NCBI RefSeq assembly: GCF_020923495.1 | Contig: NZ_CP064048.1 | Span: forward strand, 1,204,501-1,268,500 | Length of the DNA stretch: 64,000 bases | Direction: 5' to 3' | From: Brevibacillus sedimenti | GTDB lineage: Bacteria; Bacillota; Bacilli; Brevibacillales; Brevibacillaceae | Shown here: piece by piece, positions 27,857 through 34,742 of the stretch | How positions within the stretch are numbered: the stretch's first letter is position 1 | How the letters are laid out: every line of letters begins with the position of its first letter | Made by a program: the position numbers and the translations under genes | Notes under the pieces: generated by a model | Database searches by the model: none | Told to the model about the DNA's origin: nothing | What the model saw: the letters and a program-made list of their open reading frames with translations, nothing else

Positions 27857-28270
27857 ATGATGAAAAACAAGCAGATATGGGTGTTATTGTTGGGTATTAA
27901 CCTTATCATGGGTGCTTACATGGCTGCCCTTGAGTTAATTATCAATTACTATGACCCTGGTTTGGACAGTTTCGAGAAGGTTTCCAAACAAATGCCCTTT
28001 TTTGCTTTTTTCTACTTGTGGGGTTTGTTTTCAATTGCTACTCTAATCAAAAATGGTTTGAGTGTATGGTTCAAGCGGTGGTTGACCCAAAAAATAAGCG
28101 TGAACAGCTTTATTTACTACTCATTGCTGGCGATCATGTTTACCCTTTGGTACATGTATGAGATACACCCTGTTTCTGCCTTTTTGTATCCACTCATTCC
28201 CGTATCAGAAACATTACTGTTTGCTCTTGTATTTGAAAGAAATGTACAATTGACAAAAAGAAATGGGTGA
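27857..28270 (+). CDS. Hypothetical four-span membrane protein
   Basis: A 137-residue protein with four hydrophobic stretches at about residues 7-30, 45-64, 83-103 and 108-130. I do not recognise the family. ATG 27857 or 27860 follows GAGGGGG. It is preceded by an A+T-rich promoter-like region around 27805-27840 and lies in the same A+T-rich segment as the glycosidase-like gene. Membrane location is clear; function is not. Confidence 0.6.
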   Translation: MMKNKQIWVLLLGINLIMGAYMAALELIINYYDPGLDSFEKVSKQMPFFAFFYLWGLFSIATLIKNGLSVWFKRWLTQKISVNSFIYYSLLAIMFTLWYMYEIHPVSAFLYPLIPVSETLLFALVFERNVQLTKRNG

Positions 28271-28449
28271 GTATAACGAGATTATCTGGATGGACCATTC
28301 GGGAACAGCCCCCGGCTTACCGGCACGTGGGCGGGGAGCACTACGTCGCTTGTCATCTGGTGTGATCGGGATTTATGCGTACCTCCTATTGAAACTCGGG
28401 ACAGAATCGGGTACAGTGAAGGTGGATCAACGGAACACGAACGGAATGA

Positions 28450-28481
28450 AAAAGTGCAGGAGCGGCAGCCTGCGCTTTTCT
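28450..28481 (+). terminator. Terminator- or attenuator-like hairpin just before the HAD gene
   Basis: AAAAGTGCAGG (28450-28460) pairs along its length with CCTGCGCTTTT (28469-28479, one wobble), ending in T-rich sequence nine bases before the ribosome-binding site of the next gene. It may end transcripts of the upstream gene or attenuate the HAD gene. The rest of 28271-28449 holds no feature I can support. Confidence 0.55.
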
Positions 28482-28497
28482 ATTAGCAAAGGAGGAG

Positions 28498-29367
28498 ATG
28501 GCGTTGTTTTCCCAACTGCGCTTGGCGGCTTTTGACATGGACGGTACGTTGTTGAACGAGGACGCACGGATGACGGAGGCGACTCGGGAGGCGTGCCGTC
28601 TGCTCCAGGCCAGCGGCTGCAAGCTGGTGCTGTCGACGGGCAGAACGTACCCGTCGGCCCGACTTCCGATTGACGGCTTTCCCTTTGACGGCTACGTCTG
28701 CAGCAACGGGGCGGCCGTGTACGAAGCGGACGGACGGCTGGTGCAGCGCACCTTTTTGCCGGCGGACATGGTGCGGGAAGTGGTGGATACACTTCGGCAG
28801 GAACTGCTGTATTACGAACTGCACGACACGGCCGGCAACCGCTGGATGGTGCAGGAAGACCGGGAGCGCATCGAAACGCTGATCGGGGAGGATGCTTCGG
28901 TGGAAGGCCTGGAGCTGCGCCGCCATGCGTTTTACGAGTGGGCCCGCGTCGCACCGCTGGAGGAGATGATGCGGCTGGTATCGACAGGCGAAGCGGAGAT
29001 CGTCAAGCTGTTTATCTGGCACCCTGTACCGGAGCAGCTGGAACCGGTGCGTCAGCGCCTGGAACAGTGGGGCGAGTCAGCGGCGATCACTACCTCGGGT
29101 CCGTACAACATCGAGGTGATTCCCAAACACGCGTCCAAGTGGGAGGGACTTCTTTATTTTATCCGCAAGTGGGGCTTTACCCCGGAACAGGTCATGGCGT
29201 TTGGCGACGCGGACAACGACCGCGAAGCGCTGACCCATGCCGGCTACTCCGTGGCGATGGAGAATGCGGACCCGGCGATCAAAAAAATCGCCCGGTTTAT
29301 TGCCCCGCACCACAATGAAGACGGGGTCGCCCGGTTTATCCGGGAACGTGTGCTCGGGCGCGGGTAA
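28498..29367 (+). CDS. Cof-type HAD-IIB sugar-phosphate/FMN-type phosphatase
   Basis: A 289-residue hydrolase of the HAD superfamily, subclass IIB (Cof). Motif I is AFDMDGTLLNED (residues about 10-21), motif II LVLSTGRTYPSA, motif III around HASKWEGLLYF, and motif IV GDADNDREALTHAGYSVAM. The large cap domain between motifs II and III is present. Such enzymes dephosphorylate small metabolites such as flavin or sugar phosphates. ATG 28498 follows AAAGGAGGAG. It is 94 bases upstream of nadA in the same direction, but a functional link is not evident. Confidence 0.88.
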   Translation: MALFSQLRLAAFDMDGTLLNEDARMTEATREACRLLQASGCKLVLSTGRTYPSARLPIDGFPFDGYVCSNGAAVYEADGRLVQRTFLPADMVREVVDTLRQELLYYELHDTAGNRWMVQEDRERIETLIGEDASVEGLELRRHAFYEWARVAPLEEMMRLVSTGEAEIVKLFIWHPVPEQLEPVRQRLEQWGESAAITTSGPYNIEVIPKHASKWEGLLYFIRKWGFTPEQVMAFGDADNDREALTHAGYSVAMENADPAIKKIARFIAPHHNEDGVARFIRERVLGRG

Positions 29368-29461
29368 AAACCAGCAGTTCCCCCAAGGACAATACATTGA
29401 CAAGGGGGAGCATTGGGATTACAATGGCCCTAAGTTACGACACCATGTAGGGGGATATTCC

Positions 29462-30406
29462 ATGGAAGCCTTGGCGTTAGAGAAGAAAGCGCAGCGAAAT
29501 GCTGAGTTACGCGAACGGCTGATGCAGTTGAAAAAAGAACGCAATGCCATTATCTTGGCTCACTACTACCAACGGCCGGAGATTCAGGAAGTGGCTGACT
29601 ATATTGGCGATTCGTTTGGTTTGGCCCAAAAGGCGAAAGAGACCGATGCGGACGTGATACTGTTCTGCGGCGTTCACTTCATGGGAGAAAGTGCAAAAAT
29701 TCTCAATCCCAACAAGAAGGTGATCATTCCCGACGAGCGGGCCGGCTGTCCGATGGCGGACATGGTCAACGTGGAAGGCCTGCGCCGCCTCAAAGCTCAG
29801 CACCCCAACGCCAAAGTCGTGGCGTACATTAATACTTCGGCAGACGTGAAAGCGGAAACATACATCTGCTGTACGTCTTCCAACGCCAAACGCGTGATCG
29901 AGTCCATCGACAGTGACGAGATCATCTGGGTGCCGGACAAAAACCTGGGCCACTACGTCTCCCAGTTTACCGACAAGAAAATGATCATCTGGGAAGGGTA
30001 CTGCAACACCCACGACCAGCTTTCCGTCGAAGACATCATGACGTTGAAACGGCAGCATCCCAACGCGCTGGTCGTCGTCCATCCGGAGTGCCGTCCGGAA
30101 GTGGTCGCCCTGGCAGACTACGTCGGTTCCACGACGGGAATTTTGAAGTTCTGCCGCGAGTCCTCCCACAAGGAGTTCATCATCGGGACCGAAGACGGCA
30201 CGCGCTACATGCTGGAGAAGGACAGTCCGGACAAAACCTTTATCTTTGCGTCGAAGTACCTGGTCTGCCCGAACATGAAGGTAAACAACCTGAAAAAATG
30301 CGTGGAAGCCTTGGAAAACATGAAGCCGGAAATTTACGTGCCGGAGGATATCGCCAACCGTGCTCGCGCTTCGTTGGAGCGCATGCTGGAAGTGGCGCCG
30401 GCGTAA
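29462..30406 (+). CDS. nadA: Quinolinate synthase A
   Basis: A 314-residue iron-sulfur enzyme that condenses iminoaspartate (made by NadB) with dihydroxyacetone phosphate to quinolinate, the second step of NAD synthesis. Recognisable segments are AHYYQRPEIQEVADYIGDS, CGVHFMGESAKILNP, ERAGCPMADMV, VYINTSADVKAE-like text, GTEDGTRYML and KYLVCPNMKVNNL, which include the conserved cysteines of the 4Fe-4S cluster. ATG 29462 follows GGGGG; the frame is open farther upstream but overlaps the HAD gene. Unusually, its partners nadB and nadC lie 4 kb downstream, beyond the zinc-uptake genes. Confidence 0.95.
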   Translation: MEALALEKKAQRNAELRERLMQLKKERNAIILAHYYQRPEIQEVADYIGDSFGLAQKAKETDADVILFCGVHFMGESAKILNPNKKVIIPDERAGCPMADMVNVEGLRRLKAQHPNAKVVAYINTSADVKAETYICCTSSNAKRVIESIDSDEIIWVPDKNLGHYVSQFTDKKMIIWEGYCNTHDQLSVEDIMTLKRQHPNALVVVHPECRPEVVALADYVGSTTGILKFCRESSHKEFIIGTEDGTRYMLEKDSPDKTFIFASKYLVCPNMKVNNLKKCVEALENMKPEIYVPEDIANRARASLERMLEVAPA

Positions 30407-30428
30407 CGACACAGGCGAGCAAACAGGA

Positions 30429-30473
30429 AAAAACCTGCACCCGTGTGCACGATGCGCGAGGGTGCAGGTTTTT
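30429..30473. terminator. Bidirectional terminator between nadA and the PCYCGC lipoprotein gene
   Basis: AAAAACCTGCACCC (30429-30442) and its exact complement GGGTGCAGGTTTTT (30460-30473) flank a 17-base loop. Poly-A on one side and poly-T on the other serve both convergent genes. Confidence 0.9.
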
Positions 30474-30527
30474 GCTTGTGGGGGCACATGCAGCGGGCGC
30501 GTCCCCGGCAAGACAGGGCCCGCATAA

Positions 30528-31019
30528 TTACGATGGCATCGGGGTAGGCGTCGGTTCGGCGTAGCCTTCCTTGTAGGTGTCGTCGATAAACTGGCGGATT
30601 TCCTTGACCGATTTGCCCTCCTGCTTCAGTTTGGACGAGACGATGGCGATTTCCATGCAGACGCCGCAGCGTGTGCCGTGATCGTCCCAGACGATGGAGC
30701 CGTCTTCCCGTTCTTCCTTGATAAAGCAGTTGCCGTTGTGCTGATGGCCGGCGCTTTCCCCGCAGCCGCAGTAGCATGGAATGGATTTCAACAGGTCGCG
30801 GTTGGCGGCGGCGATTTTATAGGCCGCTGCGATCTGGGGGTCCAGATCGTTCAAAAAGCTGGGCAGTTGGTCCGCCGAGGCGGTCAATTCCTGCAGGTCT
30901 CCATTGGGGGCGTGCTGTTGGTGACCGGAGTGGTCGCCCTGGGCATTATCCTGCCCGTCGCAGCCGGCAATCAGGGCCGCCGCCAGGAGACTGATGGCGA
31001 GCAACGGTTTCCGTTTCAT
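30528..31019 (-). CDS. PCYCGC-motif lipoprotein
   Basis: A 163-residue exported lipoprotein on the minus strand. The signal peptide ends in lipobox LIAGC (Cys about residue 19). A His-rich patch follows, then IPCYCGCGESAGHQHNGNCF and later RCGVCMEIA, so seven Cys and several His could bind metal. The PCYCGC family has no established function. I start at the ATG at 31019 (AAGGAGG ten bases before) rather than the longer frame to 31043. It is divergent from znuA and shares a 169-base intergenic region with two Zur-like boxes, suggesting a zinc link (inference). Confidence 0.8.
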   Translation of the reverse strand: MKRKPLLAISLLAAALIAGCDGQDNAQGDHSGHQQHAPNGDLQELTASADQLPSFLNDLDPQIAAAYKIAAANRDLLKSIPCYCGCGESAGHQHNGNCFIKEEREDGSIVWDDHGTRCGVCMEIAIVSSKLKQEGKSVKEIRQFIDDTYKEGYAEPTPTPMPS

Positions 31020-31085
31020 GCGGGACATACCTCCTTGCGACAATCATATCATATCCTTGTGCAGAAAGTGTGAAAGCCAGCAGGT

Positions 31086-31106
31086 AAATCGGAATAAATC
31101 CTATTT
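31086..31106. promoter_or_regulatory. Zur-like operator overlapping the znuA -35 region
   Basis: A 21-base imperfect palindrome: left half AAATCGGAAT, right half (reverse strand) AAATAGGATT. It is almost the same sequence as the box before znuC at 32305 (two differences) and resembles the B. subtilis Zur half-site AAATCGTAAT. It overlaps the -35 hexamer of znuA. Confidence 0.6.
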
Positions 31107-31132
31107 ACATCCCGGTCATCTGTCTGTATAAT
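31104..31132 (+). promoter_or_regulatory. Sigma-A promoter of znuA
   Basis: TTTACA (31104-31109), 17-base spacer, TATAAT (31127-31132). Confidence 0.8.
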
Positions 31133-31149
31133 TAAGAACGACATCTTGT

Positions 31150-31170
31150 AAATCGTAATGATTATGAATT
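31150..31170. promoter_or_regulatory. Zur operator downstream of the znuA -10
   Basis: AAATCGTAAT-G-ATTATGAATT. The left half is exactly the B. subtilis Zur half-site and TCGTAATGATTATGA differs from the 7-1-7 consensus at one base. It is between the transcription start and the ribosome-binding site of znuA. Confidence 0.75.
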
Positions 31171-31188
31171 TGGAGAGGACGAGTAAGG

Positions 31189-32202
31189 ATGAAAAAGAGC
31201 CTGTTAACTATACTGAGTGTCATCACGGCGGCAGCGCTTGCCGGCTGCGGAGCGCAGGACGCCTCCCAAAACGGGCCCCAGACAGATGCGGGCGCGTCAA
31301 AACTGAAAGTATACACCTCCATCTATCCGCTGGAGTTCGCGGCCAAGCGGATCGCCGGCGATCACGCCGAGGTAACCAACATCGTGCCGACCGGCGTTGA
31401 ACCCCACGATTTTGAACCGACGGCACAGGACATGGTCGGCCTGTCGGGAGCCGATCTGTTCATCTACAACGGCAATGGCTTTGAGGCGTGGGTGGACAAG
31501 GCGGTCGAGGGTCTCGACAAAAATAAAACGGTTGTGATCAACGCCACGGAAGGATTGGAACTGCTCAAGGCCGCGGAGGGTCACCAGCACGGTGACGAAC
31601 ATCAGGAAGGGAGCGCGGAACACGGACACGAGGAGCATGAGGAAGGAGGCTCGACAAAGGCCCACGAGCACGAGCACGGGCAGTTTGACCCGCACGTATG
31701 GCTCGACCCGACCATGCTGAAGGAGCAGGCCGAAAAGATCAAGGCGGCGCTGGCGCAAAAAGACCAGGCGCACGCGGCCGATTACGAAGCGAACTTCAAG
31801 CAGCTGGCCAGCGACTTGGACCAGCTTGACCAGGAGTTTCAGGAGATGGTGGCAAAGGCGCCGAAAAAAGAATTTATGGTCTCTCACAGCGCATTTGCTT
31901 ACCTGGCGAACCGTTATGGTTTGAAACAGGTGGCCATCTCCGGACTTAACCCGGCGGATGAACCGTCCCCTTCCGACATGAAGGAACTGGTGGAGCACAT
32001 CAAGGAGCACAACATCTCCTACGTTCTGTTTGAAACGCTGGTCTCTCCGAAAGTGGCGGAGGTCATCGCCAAAGAGGCAGGCGTGAAAACGGGCACGCTC
32101 AACCCCTTGGAAGGACTGACGGAACAAGAAGCTCAGTCCGGCAAGGATTATCTCTCCATCATGCGCGACAATCTGAACATGCTGCGCACAGCGCTGCAGT
32201 AA
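31189..32202 (+). CDS. znuA: Zinc ABC transporter substrate-binding lipoprotein ZnuA
   Basis: A 337-residue cluster A-I metal-binding lipoprotein. The signal peptide has lipobox LAGC (about residue 20). The fold begins VYTSIYPLEFAAKRIAGDHAEV, then the first metal His in GVEPHDFEPTAQD. A long His/Glu-rich loop spans about residues 127-165 and precedes FDPHVWLDP, and VSHSAFAYLANRYGL carries another His. The loop is typical of zinc rather than manganese binders. It captures zinc outside the membrane for ZnuBC. ATG 31189 follows GGAGAGGA. Two Zur-like boxes lie upstream. Confidence 0.95.
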   Translation: MKKSLLTILSVITAAALAGCGAQDASQNGPQTDAGASKLKVYTSIYPLEFAAKRIAGDHAEVTNIVPTGVEPHDFEPTAQDMVGLSGADLFIYNGNGFEAWVDKAVEGLDKNKTVVINATEGLELLKAAEGHQHGDEHQEGSAEHGHEEHEEGGSTKAHEHEHGQFDPHVWLDPTMLKEQAEKIKAALAQKDQAHAADYEANFKQLASDLDQLDQEFQEMVAKAPKKEFMVSHSAFAYLANRYGLKQVAISGLNPADEPSPSDMKELVEHIKEHNISYVLFETLVSPKVAEVIAKEAGVKTGTLNPLEGLTEQEAQSGKDYLSIMRDNLNMLRTALQ

Positions 32203-32304
32203 GAAGACGAGATTGTCCTCCGAGTGTGCTTGCCCGTGCCGGTGAATGCGAAGGATATGTGTATACTTGAGGATTTTGGCTAATCGTAGTAGGATGAAGG
32301 GAGC

Positions 32305-32325
32305 AAATCTGAATAAATCCGATTT
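32305..32325. promoter_or_regulatory. Zur-like operator before znuC
   Basis: A 21-base imperfect palindrome with left half AAATCTGAAT and right half (reverse strand) AAATCGGATT, 17 bases before the znuC start. A TATACT hexamer lies upstream at 32262-32267, so znuC may have its own zinc-regulated transcript. Confidence 0.6.
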
Positions 32326-32341
32326 GAGAAGGGATTGTCTT

Positions 32342-33112
32342 ATGGAACGGACGCATCACAAAGAGGCCGTGGTACAGCTCACTTCGGTCAGCTTTCAATA
32401 CGAAGATAAAGTGGTGCTGGACGACGTCACCTTTACGCTGGAGCGGGGGGATTTTGTCGGCATCGTCGGTCCCAACGGGTCGGGCAAATCGACATTGATG
32501 AAGCTGATCCTCGGTCTGCTGCCGGCGACCAAAGGGAAGGTGGAGCTGTTCGGTCAGCCGCTCTCCCGGTTCCGCGACTGGACCAAGATCGGTTACGTCG
32601 CCCAGCAGGCTGCCCACGGCGCGGGCGGTTTTCCGGCTACCGTGCGGGAAGTGGTCTCCTCCGGCCTGGTGGGCAAGGTCGGGCTGTTCCGCCGCCTGAA
32701 GCCGCACCATCACGAGAAGGTGCGGGACGTGGTGGAACGCGTCGGCTTGGCGGAAAAGCTGGATCAGCGGATCGGCAGCCTGTCTGGCGGTCAGCTCCAG
32801 CGGGTGTTTATCGCCCGGGCGCTGGTGGCGGAGCCGGAACTGCTGATCCTCGACGAACCAACGGTGGGCGTGGATCAGGAATCGATCGAGCAGTTTTACG
32901 AGCTGCTGCGCTCGCTCAAGGAAGAGAACGGCATGACGATGATGATCGTCAGCCACGATGTGGGCGTGATGACCCAGTGGGTGAACAAGGTGGCCTGCCT
33001 GCAGCGGCGGCTGCACTTCCACGGGACGGCGGACGAGTTTGCCCACAGTCACGAGCGCATCTTGCAGCAGATGTACGGCGATACGGTGAAGCTGCTCGCT
33101 CATCATCATTGA
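32342..33112 (+). CDS. znuC: Zinc ABC transporter ATP-binding protein ZnuC
   Basis: A 256-residue ABC ATPase with Walker A GPNGSGKST near residue 43, Q-loop YVAQQAA, signature LSGGQLQRVFIARAL, Walker B LLILDEPTVGVD and H-loop IVSHDVG. It powers zinc import with ZnuB. ATG 32342 after AAGGGA is chosen; the frame is open to 32246 but that segment crosses the Zur-like box. The 139-base gap after znuA is larger than usual for this operon and holds the operator described above. Confidence 0.93.
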   Translation: MERTHHKEAVVQLTSVSFQYEDKVVLDDVTFTLERGDFVGIVGPNGSGKSTLMKLILGLLPATKGKVELFGQPLSRFRDWTKIGYVAQQAAHGAGGFPATVREVVSSGLVGKVGLFRRLKPHHHEKVRDVVERVGLAEKLDQRIGSLSGGQLQRVFIARALVAEPELLILDEPTVGVDQESIEQFYELLRSLKEENGMTMMIVSHDVGVMTQWVNKVACLQRRLHFHGTADEFAHSHERILQQMYGDTVKLLAHHH

Positions 33113-33143
33113 CAATCGGGGAACGGAAAGAAGGAGCATGACC

Positions 33144-33983
33144 ATGCTGGCTGACTGGTGGCAGTATGACTTTTTGCGTTACACCCTGCTGTCCGGGGTG
33201 CTGATCGGACTGATTTGTCCCATATTGGGGACGTTTTTGATTGTGCGCCGCCTGTCGATGATGGCGGACGGACTGTCCCACGTGACGCTTTCCGGCGTCG
33301 CGGCGGGGATGCTGCTGTCCAAAAAGGTGGCGCTGTTTCAAGCGGTCAATCCGCTGTTTTTCGGCATGTTGTTTTCGGTGGCAGGATCGCTGTTTATCGA
33401 GCGGTTGAGAAAGGTATACAAATCGTATCAGGATTTGGCGATACCGATCATCATCTCCGGCGGGCTGGGGCTGTTTACGGTATTGATCAGCATCGCCAAA
33501 GGATTTAACGCCGACCTGTACTCGTACTTGTTCGGGAAGATCGTCGCCGTGACCAAGGACGACTTGTATGCGCTGATTGGCGTGGCGGCGGTGGTGCTGG
33601 TCACCGTGTTTTTGCTGTACAAGGAGCTGTTTGCCGTCTCGTTCGACGAGGAATTTGCCCGCGTCTCCGGGGTGGCTCGCCGGTCGATCAACCTCTGGTT
33701 CATGGTGCTGGTCGCGCTGACGATCGCGGCGTCGATGCGGATTGTCGGCGTGCTCTTGATCTCGGCGCTGATCACCATACCGGTGGCGGCCAGCCTGCAG
33801 ATTGCCGGCAGCTTCCGCCAGACGATCCTGTACGCGATCGTCTTCGCGGAGATGTCCGTGCTGGTCGGCCTCTACCTTGCTTATCTGCTGGACTGGGCTT
33901 CAGGTGGTACCATTGTATTGATGGCTGTTCTCATCTTGGTTGCGGTATTGGGAGTGAAACGGCTGAGGGCCGCTCTGCGGTAA
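33144..33983 (+). CDS. znuB: Zinc ABC transporter permease ZnuB
   Basis: A 279-residue membrane protein of the ABC-3 metal permease family with about eight to nine hydrophobic segments. The family text MADGLSHVTLSGVAAGM follows the second helix and GVLLISALITIPVAASLQ is near the C-terminus. ATG 33144 is seven bases after AAGGAG; ATG 33138 is too close. It lies 31 bases after znuC and 30 before the zur-like gene, forming the znuCB-zur unit. Confidence 0.93.
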   Translation: MLADWWQYDFLRYTLLSGVLIGLICPILGTFLIVRRLSMMADGLSHVTLSGVAAGMLLSKKVALFQAVNPLFFGMLFSVAGSLFIERLRKVYKSYQDLAIPIIISGGLGLFTVLISIAKGFNADLYSYLFGKIVAVTKDDLYALIGVAAVVLVTVFLLYKELFAVSFDEEFARVSGVARRSINLWFMVLVALTIAASMRIVGVLLISALITIPVAASLQIAGSFRQTILYAIVFAEMSVLVGLYLAYLLDWASGGTIVLMAVLILVAVLGVKRLRAALR

Positions 33984-34013
33984 GACCATAGTAAGCGGGA
34001 AGGAGCGTTGGCG

Positions 34014-34436
34014 ATGACGGTAGAAGAAGCGCTGCAGATATTGAAAGAAAACGGATACAAATACACCGGCAAACGGGAAGAGATGATCCGCATCTGCGCG
34101 GAAGAGAAACGGTACCTGTCGGCCAAGGAAATCATGGAGCGAATCAGGGACCACTACCCCTCCCTCAGCTTTGACACAGTCTATCGCAACATCTCCACAT
34201 TTGTGAAACTGGGCATCCTGGAAGAGACGGAGCTGGACGGGGAAGGAAAGTACCGGCTGGCCTGCTCGGTTGACGGCCACCACCATCATCACGTGATTTG
34301 CACGGTATGCGGCAAGACGTCGGCACTGCCCGGCTGTCCGATGAGCGTGCTGCAATCGATCCCGGAGGAATTCCAGGTGACCGGCCACAAATTTGAGGTA
34401 TACGGTACGTGCAAGGAGTGCCGGCCGGCACAGTGA
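34014..34436 (+). CDS. zur: Fur-family regulator, probably Zur
   Basis: A 140-residue Fur-family repressor with a winged helix in residues 1-80 (YTGKREEMIRIC, LSFDTVYRNISTFVKLGIL) and a dimer domain with HHHHHVICTVCGKT and YGTCKECRP, the two CxxC pairs of the structural zinc site. The cluster with znuA, znuC and znuB, plus three Zur-like boxes, makes zinc the most likely signal. Fur or PerR are the alternatives by family alone. ATG 34014 (AGGAG eight bases before) is preferred to TTG 34008. Confidence 0.85.
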   Translation: MTVEEALQILKENGYKYTGKREEMIRICAEEKRYLSAKEIMERIRDHYPSLSFDTVYRNISTFVKLGILEETELDGEGKYRLACSVDGHHHHHVICTVCGKTSALPGCPMSVLQSIPEEFQVTGHKFEVYGTCKECRPAQ

Positions 34437-34516
34437 GCGGCCGTCTGTACAGGAAAAAAGGCGCGCTCTCTGTAAATGGGACGTAATGGATTGGACGCAA
34501 GCGAACGCATGAGCGA

Positions 34517-34556
34517 AACATGCTGCCTGAAAATGGGCGGCATGTTTTCTTTTTTG
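34517..34556 (+). terminator. Intrinsic terminator after zur
   Basis: AACATGCTGCC (34517-34527) pairs with GGCGGCATGTT (34536-34546, one wobble), followed by TTCTTTTTT. The 306-base zur-nadB gap holds this and the nadB promoter, and no gene. Confidence 0.85.
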
Positions 34557-34659
34557 CCGCTCCCGTTTTTGGGGGAGCCGGGTAGTGACAAATGTTTTCC
34601 GCTGGCTGTAACGAGCGGCGATCGGCCATCTGCTTGTTTATCGGGCGGCATACCGGCTT

Positions 34660-34687
34660 TTGGCGGCAAACGGGTATTTGCTATAAT
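34660..34687 (+). promoter_or_regulatory. Extended -10 promoter of nadB
   Basis: TATAAT (34682-34687) preceded by TGC (34679-34681) gives an extended -10; a weak TTGGCG lies 16 bases farther upstream. The nadB ATG is 55 bases downstream. Confidence 0.65.
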
Positions 34688-34742
34688 GAGTGGGACAAGA
34701 TGTGCCATTTGATCACACGGAAGAGAGAAGGGACACAGCGGC

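Noticed and set aside
28400-28481. Possible T-box leader (AAGGTGGATCAACGG followed by a terminator hairpin)
   Set aside because: The match to the T-box antiterminator motif is too poor, no stem I or specifier loop could be recognised, and a HAD phosphatase is not a usual target.
28263-28535. Open frame of 90 codons before the HAD gene
   Set aside because: It crosses a terminator-like hairpin and the HAD ribosome-binding site, and reads like random sequence with no hydrophobic or domain pattern.
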